From Paramoeba atlantica (taxonomy: Eukaryota; Discosea), in the NCBI GenBank assembly GCA_977017575.1, contig CDRNVI010000176.1:1-57760 (forward strand): 57,760 bases of DNA, in the 5' to 3' direction. Each line of letters starts with the position of its first letter. The first letter of the stretch is position 1. Shown here one piece after another: positions 33,933 to 46,700 of this stretch. The notes beneath the pieces were generated by a model that made no database searches, was not told where the DNA came from, and was given only the letters and a program-made list of their open reading frames with translations. A program made the translations under genes and the position numbers.

Positions 33933-36900
33933 TAAGAGGTTAAAAAAGGAAGGAGGAAAGAGGAAAAGGAGAAAAGAAAGAAAGAAAGAAAACTGAAACA
34001 ATTTTTTTGATTTATGATAATAATAGTTAATGCTTCTTCCAAATCCATTTGTGTCACCATCAACGGATGTGGTGACGCTGGGGTATCCTGCTATTGTTCA
34101 ATATTTTAATTGTCTTCCTCCTCCCCCTGGTTTCTTTTTTCTTTTGTTTTTGTTTTTGTTTTTGTTTTTATTTTTTTTTGTGATTCTTCTTTTTATTTTT
34201 TTTGTGATCTTTTTGATCTTTTTATTTTTTTTTCTACTTTGAATAATTTAATTAATTAAATTTAATTCATTTTATGAATTATTATATCTTTGTTCAGTTT
34301 CTGATTTTTCTTTTATTTTAACTTCGAAACAAAAAACCAAAAAAAACAAAACAGAGAGTCCATTTGATGTAAAATGGAGATGGTTAAGAAGTGGAGTGAG
34401 AAAATATACAATTACAACAGAAGGTGAACTTCAAATCTTTGTTCGGCGAGAGACCCTTCTTTTTGACTCTTTGTCCCAAATTTCTTCTCTTCAGCCATCG
34501 TATTTTCTTTTCTTTTCTTTTCTTTTCTTTTCTTTTCTTTCTTTTCTTTTCTTTTCTCGATTTTTTGTTCATTTAGATTTCTCCTTTTTTGTTTCTTAAA
34601 TCTACTCTTCTCTTCTTCTCTCTTTTCTAATTTCATAAACAAAATAGTGATTTAAGAAAACCGCTTCGAATAAAGTTTTTAGATGAAGATGCGGTTGATT
34701 TGGGTGGTCCAAGAAAGGAATGGTTTCGAAATCTTTGGCAATCTCTTACTGATACTTATAAGGTTTTTTTTTTTAAAATATCTTTTTGTTCTTTTTGGGA
34801 AGAAGAGAGAAAAAAAACAGAAAAAGAAAAAGAGAAAGAGAGAGAGAGGGGAATAATTTTTGATGAAATTTCCCTCTTTTTCTCTTTTTGTTTTAAAAAT
34901 TGTTTTTTTTTTCTTCTTCTTGTTTTAGGGAATGTTTGAATCTTTTGATGGTGGGAGAACACACCAACCTCATCCACTTTCTGGAGTTATTTATCCTCAT
35001 CATCTTGATATGTTTCGTCTTTTTGGGAGAATATTTGCAAAAGGTTTTTTTTTCTTTTTTCTTTTTTTCTTTCTCTCTTTCCTTTTTTCCTTTTTCTTTT
35101 TTTCTTTTTTTCTTTTTTCCTATTTCTTTTTTCCTTTTTCTAACACCTTTTTTTTCTTCTCTCTCTCTCTCTCTCTCTCTCTCCCATCTCAGCCGTCTGG
35201 GAGAGCAGCCCAATCGATTTTCATCTCACATGGTCTTTTTATAATAAACTTTTGGGCAATACTGGTGCAAATAGTACAGAAGAATTTCGTCTTGTTCATC
35301 CTTCTCTTTATGCTTCGATGATTAAACCTCTTTTGGTTAATAATATTCTGGGGCTTGGCGGGTTTGATTTTCTTTTCTCTGATTTTTTTTTTTTTTTTTT
35401 TTATTTTTATTTTTATTTATTTTTTTTATTTATTTTTATTTGGTTTATTATTTTTTTTTATTTTATTTTATTTTGTTTTTTATTTGGTTTATTTTGTTTT
35501 TTTATTTTATTTTATTTTGTTTTTTATTTTTATTTATTTTTTATTTTTATTTTATTTTATTCTTCATTGTTATTCTCATTATTTATGATTATGACAGTGA
35601 TTATGATTATTATTATTTCCTTATTTTTGATGAGAATGATTATTCCTTTTTTTAATTCTCTTTTCCAAAATGATTATTTTTTCTTTTTCTATTTTTTGAG
35701 ATTTATTTTATTTTCAGATTTGACGATATTCCTTTTTGTTGGGAATCCACAATTGAATTACCAGAATCTGATCCTTCTTTTTCTTCTTCTTCTTCTCTTT
35801 CGAAATCTTCTCATTCTGATTCTTCTTCTCCCTCTTATCAAAACTCTTCTTCTTCTTCTTCTCCTCTTTCTTCTCCTTCTTATAAAACCTCTTCTTCTTC
35901 TTTTCCCTTTTCTTCTTCTTCTATTATTGAATGTGAGGGGCAAAAGATGAGGACTTGGAGGAAACTTTTTACTTTGGGAGATTATGAGACTGATGTTTTG
36001 GTGAATGAACAAAATAAGCATGATTTTGCTGAGGTTTTTATTTTATTTTTTATTTTATTTTTTATTTTTTATTTTATTTTTTTTTATATTTTATTGCAGA
36101 TTTTATTTTTTATTTTTATTTATTTTATTGGAGATTTTATTTTATTTTAATTTAATTATTTTTTGGTCTTTCTTTTTAAATGGACTCATTTTTTTTTTAA
36201 CACTTTGTAGCTTTATTGTCATTCGAGAATGTATGATGCCATTAGTGAACAAACCAATGCATTTGTAAAAGGATTTCATGAGGTTTGATTTTTCTCAATT
36301 TTTTAAAGTATTTTCAAAAAGTTTATTATTATTATTATTATTCTATTCTTATTTATTATTATTCTATTCTTATTTATTATTTCTTATGATTATTTCTTAT
36401 TACTATGATTATTAGTCTAATTGAAGTCTATTAATTCAATTTAAATAAATAAGCAATTCATTATTATTATCATCATTATCATTCTTCTTTATTATTCTTA
36501 TTCTTGTTTATTATTTTTTATTATTATTATTTATTGAATAAAAAATAAAATTAATTTAATTTAAAAATAGGTTCTTCCTCTCGAATTAATTCAACCGTTC
36601 AAAGTTTTGGAACTTGAAAATTTAATTTGTGGCTTTACTTGGGTTGATGTTGATGATCTTAAAAATAATACTATTATTGATCTTCCTGGTTTCTTTCTTT
36701 CTTTCTTTCTTTCTCTCTCTCTCTCTCTTCTCTCTTCTCTCTTCTCTCTTCTCTCTTCTCTCTTCTCTCTTCTCTCTTCTCTCTTCTCTCTTTTCTCATC
36801 TCTCCCCTCTTAATTAGGCAATCATCCAAATCCAATGATTGACCCAAAATTCTGGTCTTGTCTTAGCGAATTTAGTCAATTGGATTTGTCTCGTTTGGTC

Positions 36901-37359
36901 CAATTTGTCACAGGTACTCTCACATTTGATTTGATTTTTTTAAATTGATTTTAAATATTGATTTTTATTATTTGTTTTCTTTTTCCAAAATTTCTCCCCT
37001 TTTTTTTCTTTCAATTTTTTATTTCAAATCATTTTTTCAATTTTGGAATTTCAGGTTCATCACAAGTCCCTGCTGGTGGGTTTGGTTATCTCCAACCTCT
37101 TTTTCAAGTCGAGTTTTATTTCGATGAGGAAAAGACCGAAAGGAGAAGAGAGAGGGAGAGAGAAAGAGAGAGGGAGAGAGAAGAAGGAGAAGAAGAAGAA
37201 GAAGAAGAAGAAGAAGAAGAAGAAGAAGAAGAAATGTTGCCTTCTGCGTCGACTTGTTTTAATACTTTGAGGATTCCAAATTATACAACTCGATCGACTC
37301 TTTTTGAGAAGTTGCGATTGGCTATTCATGAATCGACTGATTATTTTGGTCAATTTTGA
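30443..37359 (+). CDS. HECT-type E3 ubiquitin ligase with filamin repeats and LRRs, 18 exons, 1432 aa
   Basis: Eighteen exons with every phase consistent (4299 nt), ATG 30443 to TGA 37357-37359. Residues 1-382: Ser/Pro-rich, low complexity. Then a Cys cluster (CGGDALCPTCLCK, FCSLCFHIH), likely zinc-binding, and an acidic stretch (GDEREESEKSEESEE). Residues about 609-779: two filamin-type Ig repeats (GPSGLYVEAIIVENKDSF, SGDYSLHLKHND; YHPGNYYIHIILSS, INSSPFPLHC). About 780-940: LRRs (LTNLHHLFLADNELGTFP, LEELVLSRNRIKEIPEEIG, NLRVLNVSSNLLSTLPPSI). About 960-1432: HECT domain (LRIKFLDEDAVDLGGPRKEW, MFRLFGRIFAK, VRRETLLFDSL), with catalytic Cys1399 in LPSASTCFNTLRIPNYTT (codon 37255-37257) and the usual short tail. 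Ser-rich and Glu-rich inserts interrupt the HECT domain. Role: ubiquitin transfer through a thioester; the filamin/LRR part probably selects substrates. Confidence 0.92.
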
Positions 37360-38214
37360 GAGAAAGAGAAGAGAAAGAGAAGAGAAAGAGAAGAGAAAGA
37401 GAAGAGAAAGAGAAGAGAAAGAGAAGAGAAAGAGAGAGAAAGAGAGAGAAGAGCTAGAGTGAGTCGATTGTTCATGAGTCTACCGATTTTTGAGTCGAGA
37501 AAGAGAGAAAAGAGAGGTTCTTTTGAGGATTCCGAGTTGTTGAGAAAGAGAGGAGAGAAAGAGAAGAGAGAAGAGAAAAAGTTTTCTTGGCACCTTTTGT
37601 GGAGAGAAAGAAAGAAAGAAAGAAGAGATAGAGAAGGTGCTGATTCTTATTCTTATTTATTTCATTTTTTTTCAAAAATGATGTTTTTATTGTGTAATTT
37701 TTTGTGAATAAAAAAAAACTCAAACACTTTTTTCTTGTTTTGTGGATTTTATTCTTGGTTCTTCACCTTTGAGCTTCACCTTTGAGGCCCAGATCGAAGG
37801 GCAAAGAAAATTTCTGTTTTTTCGTTCCGTCATCAAAAAGTGTTTCCTCTTTCCATGTCGAAATACTTTTTCAACAATCTTTTGTTGAGAAAAAGCAATG
37901 GTTTTTTGACCATTCAGCGATTTCGAAAAAAATGAAACCAAAAGTTGGCATGGTATGGGTTTTTATACATTCCATTGTAGTGGCGGTATGGATCTTTTTC
38001 CTTTCTTGAAATTTCCTTTTTGTGTGTCTTTGTTTTTCTTGGTGACAACACATTTCCTCTTCATTCTGAGTTCTGTTCACCTCTTTTCAACGCCAGATCA
38101 ACTTTTAACTTTTGAGACAGTTCTTCTTCTTTTTTGTTTCTCCTCTTTCGATCTCTGTCTCGGTCTCTGCTGTCTCTCCCCCTCTCTGAGTGAATAACTT
38201 TGTTTTCTCAGAAA
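37360..38214. other. Intergenic region between HECT and TRIM genes
   Basis: A GAGAAA-repeat tract (37360-37660), AATAAA at about 37709, then AT-moderate DNA. A 73-codon minus-strand frame (37720-37941; begins VSFFSKSLNGQKTIAFSQQK) has ordinary composition but no recognised domain or splice partners, so it is not called as a gene. Confidence 0.4.
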
Positions 38215-40494
38215 ATGAGCGAAGAAGAAACAAAAGGGAGAAAGAAAAGCTCTGAGGATGTTGGACTTCGTTGTGGAGTTTGTCTTGAAATAATGTGTTG
38301 GGAAAGAGAACCCCTGACTCTCCCTTGTCATCATTCTTTTTGTTTTAGTTGTCTTCAAAAAATATTCATTTCTTCTTCCTCTTCTTCCTCTTCACCTTCT
38401 TCGTCTTCTTCAGCAACAACAACTTCTTCATCTCCCTTTCCTTTTCCCTCTTCTCCCTCTTCCCCCTCTTCTCCCTCTTCTCCCTCTTCTCCCTCTTCTC
38501 CCTCTTCTCCCTCTCCCTCTCCTAAATCTCTCTCTCCCTCTTCTTCGTCTTTGTCTTCTTCCTCTTCTTCTTCATCAACAGCAACAGCTTCATCTTCCTC
38601 TCCCAAATCCTCAAACAGTGGTATTAACGGAGATTGGAAATGTCCAATTTGTCGAGAAAGAATTGAGTGTGAATCTCTCTCCTCTCTTGAAATGAACTTT
38701 TTAATTCCTGATACAATTGATGCTTTACTTTCTTCCAAAATATTGTCATCCCCTTCCTCCAATCAACAAGGTTTATCTTTTTTCTTCTCTTCTTTTCTCT
38801 TCTCTTTCTCTCTTCTCTTTGTATTTATTCTCTTTGTATTTATTCTCTTTGTATTTATTCTCTTTGTATTCTCTTTCTATTTATTCCTTTTCTTTTGCAC
38901 TTTTTTTTTGATGAAACTCAATCTTCAACAATAGATCAAGAATGTTTCAATTTTGAAATGTGCGGAGAAAGAACTCAAATGTTTTGTTCTAAATGTGAGA
39001 TGTTTATTTGTGAAACTTGTAACCCATCTCACAGTTCAAATGTTTTCACTCGAAACCACAAACGTGAACAACATCATCCTCGAAATTCTGATTTATTCTT
39101 GTTTTTCTTTTTTTTTCTTTTTTCCTTTTTTGTTTCTTTGTTTTCTTTTTTTTTTTTTTCTTTTTTCCTTTTTGTTTGATTGTTTAAAATTGATGATTTT
39201 ATTTAGGGAAGGTGGGTTGGATCTTTTGAAAAAGAAACAATGTTCAAAACACAATTCTCTCATTGTGAGTGGGTTTTGTTTTGTGTGTTGTGAGTTTGTT
39301 TGTGTTTGTTGTCTTCTCGAAAAACATGATGAACACAGAAAGGAAGTGAGTTCTCTTGAAGAGAGTGTTTGTAAGAAGAGAGAAAAAGTTGCGAAGATTG
39401 GAGATCGATTGGAGCATAGATTGAAGAAGATTGAAGAAAGGAAAGAAAAAATTGAAAAAGATATCAAAGATTTAGAAAAAGAATTAGAAATGAAAAGGGT
39501 GGAAAAGAAAGAAATCGAATTGGAGAAAGAAGATTTGAGAATGAGACAAGATACGATTATTCGGTTATCCAACACCCCCAGAGATGTTTCTCTTTTTGAA
39601 GAAGATCTTTTTTCGTTACTCCTCGAAACTGCGAACAACATCGTGAATGAATCATCGCCATTACCAATGAAAGGAGTGGTTTGCGGAGATGATGGTCTTC
39701 GTTTTGTTCGTTCATTGCGATGTGATCAACCTTTTGGAGTGAGTGTGAATCGTGTTGGTACTTTTTTCATTTGTGAAGATTATTTTTTGAGAGTGATGGG
39801 TCGCGAATGGAATGGGGTTGAATCAGTTGAAAAAGCAATCAATTCACAAAAAATGATTCCTGTTGATGTGGCAATTGGATTGAATGATGAAATTGTGATT
39901 CTTGATTGGGCAGAGTTTAAAGTTGTAGTTTTCAACAAAGAAGGAGAATCAATCAGATTATTTGGATCAAAGGGTTCTCAATTTGGACAGTTTAAAGAGC
40001 CTTATGGTTTGGTTGTTGATGGAGAAGGTCGAATTATTGTTGCTGATACTGAGAATCATCGGATTCAAGTGTTCAATAATGATGGATCTTTTCTTTGTTC
40101 TTTTGGTTCGAAAGGTTCTTCTGAAGGTCTGTTTAACAAACCTTTTAGTGTTGGGGTTGATAGAAGAGATGGGCTTCTTGTTATTTCTGATACTTGGAAT
40201 CATCGAATTCAGGTGATGGATATTGAAGGGAATTTGATTCGATGTTTTGGAACAAAAGGAAAAGGAGATTCTCAATTTCTATTTCCAAGAGGTGTTGATG
40301 TGGATGGGGAAGGTCGAATTGTTGTTTGTGATTATGGAAATAAGAGAGTGAGTGTGTTTGAGAAAGATGGAACGTTTCTTTTTTCGTTTGGGAAAGATCA
40401 CTTGGAAAATCCGAGTCGAGTTGTTGTTGATTCATTTGGTTCGATCTTGGTGCTAAACAAACAATCAGTTCAATTGTGGGAATCAAAAATCTAA
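38215..40494 (+). CDS. RING/B-box/coiled-coil/NHL protein (TRIM-NHL type E3 ligase), 669 aa
   Basis: Three exons: 38215-38770, 38935-39100, 39207-40494 (2010 nt, phases consistent). The RING finger starts at residue ~21 (CGVCLEIMCWE, LPCHHSFCFSCLQKIF), and its last Cys pair (WKCPICRERIE) comes only after a ~90-residue Ser/Pro insert. Two B-box-like zinc modules follow (FEMCGERTQMFCSKCEMFIC; KQCSKHNSLIVSGFCFVCCE), then a coiled coil (about residues 295-370: RLEHRLKKIEERKEKIEKDI). NHL beta-propeller repeats occupy the C-terminal half (FKEPYGLVVDGEGRIIVADT, ENHRIQVFNNDG, FNKPFSVGV, FPRGVDVDGEGRIVVCDYGN). Such proteins are ubiquitin ligases; NHL propellers bind RNA or protein. Stop TAA at 40492-40494. 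Confidence 0.92.
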
Positions 40495-40723
40495 TAAAAA
40501 AATGATAAAACTCTTTCATTTCCCTTTGAAAAATGTTAAAACAATAACCCCTATTTCTTCTTTTGCTTCACCAAAAAAACAAAAGATGATTTCCATGTGA
40601 GAAAAATGTTCATTTTTTTCGTCGAATTTTTTCGCATTTTTTGTTTTTCCGTTTTTTTTTGGAAGGAAAAAGAGAAAAGAAAAGAAAAGAAAAAAGAAAG
40701 AAAAGAAATAAGAAAAGAAAAAA
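40495..40723. promoter_or_regulatory. Intergenic region upstream of the organellar polymerase gene
   Basis: 229 bp between two plus-strand genes, with TAATAAAA directly at the TRIM-NHL stop (possible polyadenylation signal) and an AG-rich run before ATG 40724. Confidence 0.4.
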
Positions 40724-43700
40724 ATGTTTTTGTCTTCTCGTTTGTGGAGTTTTTCTTCTTCTTCTTCTTTCTCTTCTTCTCGAATCCAATCTCTTTCTCT
40801 TTTAAGAAGAGCTTCTTCTTCTCTTTCTCCTTCTCCTCTCTCTCTCTCTCCTTCTTCTCTCTCTTCTTCTCGAATCCAATCTCTTTCTCTTTTAAGAAGA
40901 GCTTCTTCTTCTCTTTCCTCTTCTCCTTTCTCTTCTCTCTCTTCTCCTTTTCTTTCTCCTCTCTCTTCTTCTCTCATTCCCTCTTCTCCTCTCTCTTCTC
41001 CTTTCTTTCTCTCTCCTTTCTCTTCTGTGTCTTCTTCTGAAGAGAATGAAGAGAAAGAGAAGAGAGAAGAAGAAAAGAGAGAAGAGAAAGAGAAAGTTCT
41101 TTTGATTGATGTTAGCTGTATTGTTTATCGGTTCTTTTTTTCTTTTTTTCTTTTTTTCTTTTTTCTTTTTCTTGTTCAATGACCCCATTTGCATTTAATT
41201 GAATTTATTTTTCATAATATTAACAAAAGTGGGAGTGAAATCTATGTCATTTTAATTTCGATTTAATTTAGTTTAATTTTTATTTTTATTTTTAATTTAA
41301 TTTATTTTTTATTTTTTATTTTAATATTAATTGAATATTATTTTAATATTAATTTAATATTATTTTAATATTCATTTAATATTAATTTAATATTAATTTA
41401 TATATGATGACAGGGGATATCATGCAACAAAGGAGGGAGTGAAATCTCATCCTGCTTTGAAATCATTTATCAAGTTTTTCATTTTTCTTTTCTTTTTCTC
41501 TTCTCTTTTTCATTTTTCTCTTTTTCACATTCTTTTTCTCTTTTCTTTGTTTCTTCTTTCCTTTCCCCTCTTCCCCTCTTCCCCTCTTCCCCTCTTCCCC
41601 TCTTCCCCTCTTCCTTTCCTTCCCCCCTCTTCTCTCTTCTCTCTTCTCTCTTCTCTCTCTTCTCTCCTCTCTTTCTAATAATAAAAAAAAAGGTCAACAT
41701 TAAAATTATTAAAAGATTTTAAACCAACTCATTTGGGTTTTGTTTTTGATTCCCAGAAAAATTGGAGAAAAGATATCGATTTTGATTATAAGTTCTTTTT
41801 TTTTTCTTTTTTTTTTCTCTTTTTTTCTTTTTTTTTTTCTTTCTTTTTTTCTTTCTTTCTTTCTTTCCTTTCTTTCCTTTTTCTTTCTTTTTCTCTTTTT
41901 GAGGAAATACAAAGATCAAGGCGACTCTTCAATTGACATTTTTTCTTTCTTTCTCTCTCTCTCTCTTCTCTTCCTCTCCTCTCTTTTCCAGAGCGAACCG
42001 AAAAAAACAAGAGGATAGATTAAGAGACGATTGGCCTCATATCAAAAAGGTTCCTCTTTCTTCTTTCTCTCTCTCCTCTCTCTCTTTTCTCCCTTTCTTT
42101 TCTCCCTTTCTTTCTCTTTCCTTTTTCCCTTTCTCATATCTTTTTTTCTCTTCTCTTCTCTTCTTCTCTTCTCTTCTCTTCTTCTTCTCTTCTTCTTCTC
42201 TTCTTCTTCTCTTCTTTCAGGTGATTGAAGTATTTGGAGGAAAAGAGATTGAGATAGAGGGATTTGAAGCAGATGACACAATCGCCTCTCTTTGTCAATC
42301 TTCTGCAAATTTACATTATGATATTGTTATTGCTTCAAATGATAAAGGTTTTCTCTCTTCTCTCTCTCTTCTCTCTCTCTTCTCTCTCCTTTCTCTCCTT
42401 TTTCTATTTTCTTTTCTTTTCTCGTCTTCTCTTTGTCATTCTTTTGCAAATTTACATTATGATATTGTTATTGCTTCTAGTGATAAAGGTCTTCTCTTTT
42501 CTCTCTCTCTTTTCTCTCTCTCTCTCTCTCTCTCGCCTTTCTCTCTTTCCTCTCTCCCTCTCTTTTCTTTCTCTCTTTTATTTTCTTTTATCGCCTCTCT
42601 TTGTCATTCTTTTGCAAATTTACATTATGATATTGTTATTGCTTCTAATGAAAAAAGGTCTTTTCTTTCTCTCTTTTCCTTCTCTCTTTTCCTTCTCTCT
42701 TTTCCTTCTCTTTATATTTGATAATTTTAATACAGTCATATTGATCACCCCCTCTTACTCTTTCCTCTCTTTCCTCTCTTTCCTCTCTTTCCTCTCTTTC
42801 CTCTCTTTCCTCTCTTTCTTCTTTATTTAAATAATTCCTCTTCAATATTCTTATTTTCTTATTTTAAAAATTAAAAAAAAAAATAGATTTTTGCCAATTA
42901 ATAAACGAGAGAGTCAAAATTTACAATCCACAAAAAAAGATAATGATTGATGAAAAGTATGTGAAACAAGAGTATAAAATTCCTCCTTTTTTGTTTTCTG
43001 ATTATTTGGCTCTTGTTGGTGATGCAGGTTTTTTTTTAGTTTTTTTTTTAATTTTATTTTAATTTTTTTATTTATTTAATTTTTTAATTTTTCGATTTCG
43101 ATTTCTTTTTCTTTTTTTTTATATTTCTTTTTCTTTTTTTCAGTTTTCTAAAATTTTCTACTTATTAAATCAGCTGATGGGATCTCAAAAGTAAACAAAA
43201 TAACAAAAAATCGACTTGTTGAGTTATTACAACAGTCTGGGGGAGTAGAGAATCTTTTGTCTCTTGCTGAAAAAGAACAAGAGGTTTTTTTTTTATTTTT
43301 TATTTTTTTTTTGTTTCTTTTTTCTTTTTTCTTTTTCTTTTTTTCTCTTTTTTCTTTTTCTTTTTTTCTCTTTTTTCTCTTTTTTCTCTTTTTCTCTTTT
43401 TCTCTTTTCTCTTTTTCTCTTTTTCTCTTTTCTCTTTTTCTTTACTGAATTTAACTCTGAATTGAATTTCTATTTTAATTTTTTCTTTTCTTTTTAAAAA
43501 TAGTTGGAAAATTCAAATGTAAATCTCACTCCAAAAGAGAAAGATTTACTAGATCCTCAACAAATCAGACACCACAAAAATTTGGTTTTTTTTTCACTCA
43601 TTATTTAAAAAATTAATTTCTTTTTTTTTTATTTTCTTTTCTTTCTCTTTCTCTTTCTGAAAATTAATTTCTTTTTTTTTTATTTTCTTTTCTTTCTCTT

Positions 43701-46700
43701 TCTCTTTCTGAAAATTCACATTTCCCTCTCTTCTCATTTTCTCTCTCTTCTCTTCTCTCTCTTCTCTCTCTTCTCTTTTTCTCTCTCTTGTAGACGACAC
43801 TTCGAACAGATGGAGATGTTTCAATTTTAGATTTAAAATGGGACAGAATTAAAAGAGGAGAATGGGAGCTATTTAAAAAAGAATATGAATTGACAGCGAT
43901 TTATCCTGAGAATTCATTATTTGTATTTTTTCTTTATTTTTTTGGAAAGGAGAGAGAAAGAGAGAGAAGAAAGAGAGAAAGAAAGAGAAAGAGGGAAGAA
44001 GAGAAAGAAAGAGAAAGAAAGAGAAAGAAAAAGAAAAGAAAAAAAAGAGAAAGAAAAAAGAAATAGGAAGAAAAGAGAGAAAATGAAAAGAAAAATGGCT
44101 TATTTTTTTTAAAAAAGGATCAAGGAAATGAATTTTGTGATGACGGGATTCCTGTACTTGATGAAGACACTGAATGGGACCCTATTGGGGTTTTTTTCCT
44201 TTTCTTTTTTTTTCTCTCTTTTTCTTTCTCTTTTTCTTTCTCTTTCTTCTCTTTCTCTTTTTCTTTTCTTTTCTTTTTTCTTCTCTTTCAAAACTCTCAT
44301 TTTTTTATTTATTTTCAGATTCCCTTTGAAGAACATGGTTTAACTCCCCCAGACCGTGTTACAATCGTCCAAACGTATTTTTCATTTTATAATTATTATT
44401 ATATTATCACTCTTTAATTTTTTTGGAATTTTAATTCAATTATTATTATTAATTTTTAATCATCAATAATAAAGAAAAATAATAAATAAGAAAGAAAAAA
44501 AGAAGAAAAAGAGAAGAAAAAGATTTTGATTTTTTGAATTTTTTGAATTTTTTGAATTTTTTATTCTTTTTTGATGATTATTTTTTTAAAAGTGCAGAGA
44601 AAGCAAGAGAAGTTGTTCAGCAACTGAGAACTTTGAAGGTTGTTTTTCTCTCTCTTCTCTTCTCTCTCTTCTCTTCTCTCTCTTCTCTTTTCTCTCTCCT
44701 CTTTCTTCCCTTTCTCTTCTTCTCTCTCTTTTCTCTCATTCATTATTTTATTTTAATTTTCTTTTTGAAGAAACCATACCATGCTGTTGATACAGAAGTA
44801 ATTGATATTGATGTTAAAAAACAAGTTCTTTTTTATTTATTTTTATTTATTTATATTTTTTATTTCTTTTTTTCTATTTCTCTTTTATTTCTTTTTTATT
44901 TCTTTTTTATTTATTTCTTTTTCTTTCCTTTCTCTTTTCTCTTTTTCTCTTTTTCTCTTTTCAAAAAATAAATCTTCATCTTCGAAACAAACAGTCACCA
45001 GTTTACAACGGAAAAGTAATTTGTCTCTCAATCTTTTGTGGAGATGATGTCAATTTTGGGAATGGTCCTCTTTTGTGGGTCGATACCACTTGTCAAGTTT
45101 TTCTCTCTTTCTTTTTTTTTTTCTCTTTCTTTTTTTCTTTCTCTTTCTTTTTTTCTTTCTCTTTCTTTTTTTTTCTCTTTTTTTATTTTTTGTTTTTTGG
45201 ACAATGTTTTTTTTCTTCTTTGATTTGAGCCTGTTTTTTGCTCTCTCTCTTTTTTGTTATTGTGATTATTTTTTCTCTTTCTTTTTTAACATTCTCATTT
45301 TTTGTTTAAAAAGGGAGTTCTTGAAGAGTTTAAACCTTATTTTTCTGATCCTGAGGTTGCACTTTTTTTTTTTCTTTGAAATGTAAAAAATTGGAAAAAA
45401 AAAATAAAAAAAAATGAAAAAAAACATTTCTTTTTAGATCAAAAAAGTTTTTCATCATTATAGTTTTGATTACCATGTTCTCACCAATCACGGAATCGAG
45501 GTTTACTTTTCTCTTTTCTTTTCTCTTTTTCTTTTCTTTTTCTTCTCTTTTTCTTCTCTCTCTTTCTTTTTCTCTTTTGACAATTATTTTCCCTATTTTT
45601 CTCTTTGATAGGTGAAAGGTTTTGGAGGAGACACAATGCATATGGCACGTCTTTGGGATGCTTCTCGTCTTCGATATTCTCTTGAAGCTTTAACACATGT
45701 TTTCTCTTCTCTTTCTTCTTCTTCTTCTTCATTCTCTCTTCTTCTTTCTCTTCCTTTTTCTTTCTTCTTTTCCTCTTTCTCTTTTCTCAATCCAATATAA
45801 AAAAAAATGTAGGATTGTTTGGAGAAAAAATTTCACAAAATCCCAATCTCAAAATTATTTGGTTATCATTCAAGAAAGAAAGATGGGGGTGTGAGAAAGG
45901 TTTTTTTTTTGTCTTCTTTTTTTTATATCTCTTTCAGAAGAAGAAAAGCATTAGAAAATGAAAACAAATCAAAGGAAAAAATTGAATTAAAATTCAAATT
46001 TTAGGCAATTGAAATTCCCCCTATTATGGAGCTCCAACAAAATCCCAAGTAAAATAATCTCTTTACTCTTTTCCTTTTTCTTTAAAATAACCAAAAAAAT
46101 CGTCTCATTTTCTCATTTTCTCTTTTTTTTTCATCCAATTTTTTTTTATATTAATCAATTTTTTTTTTTTTAAAATATAGTTATATTGAAAAGTGGATTG
46201 ACTATTCTGTTTCTGATGCGGAAGTCACATGGCATTTAAGAGATCAACTTCAAAAAGAATTGTGTGAATTACAAGTTTTTTTTTTTTCTTTTTTTTTTTT
46301 AACATTTTTTTTTCTTTCAAATGTAGAAATTTCTTTTTCTTTTCTCTTTTCCTTCTTGTTTACAATTCTAATTTTATAAATTCTAATTTTCCATAGTGGG
46401 TGGGGAAAAAAGACTCTCAGTTCACACAATGGGATTTATATCAAACTTACTGGCTTCCTTTTGGCCAAGTATTAGTTGATATGGAGGTCTTTCTTTCTTT
46501 TATCTTTTTCTGTTCTTTTTTTTTTTTTTTTTGATTTCTTTTTTGGCAGCGGGATGGGTTTCATATTAATGTTGAATATTTGGAAAATGCAAAAGAAAAA
46601 GCTCTTCAACATCGAGATGACTTTCAACAACATTTCATTTCTTGGGTTTCTCTTTTCTGTTGTGATTCCATAAAAAGTATTCATTTTTTTAAAAGAGAAA

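Noticed and set aside
37720..37941. 73-codon minus-strand frame as a gene
   Set aside because: Normal composition but no domain, splice partners or duplicate; not enough support.
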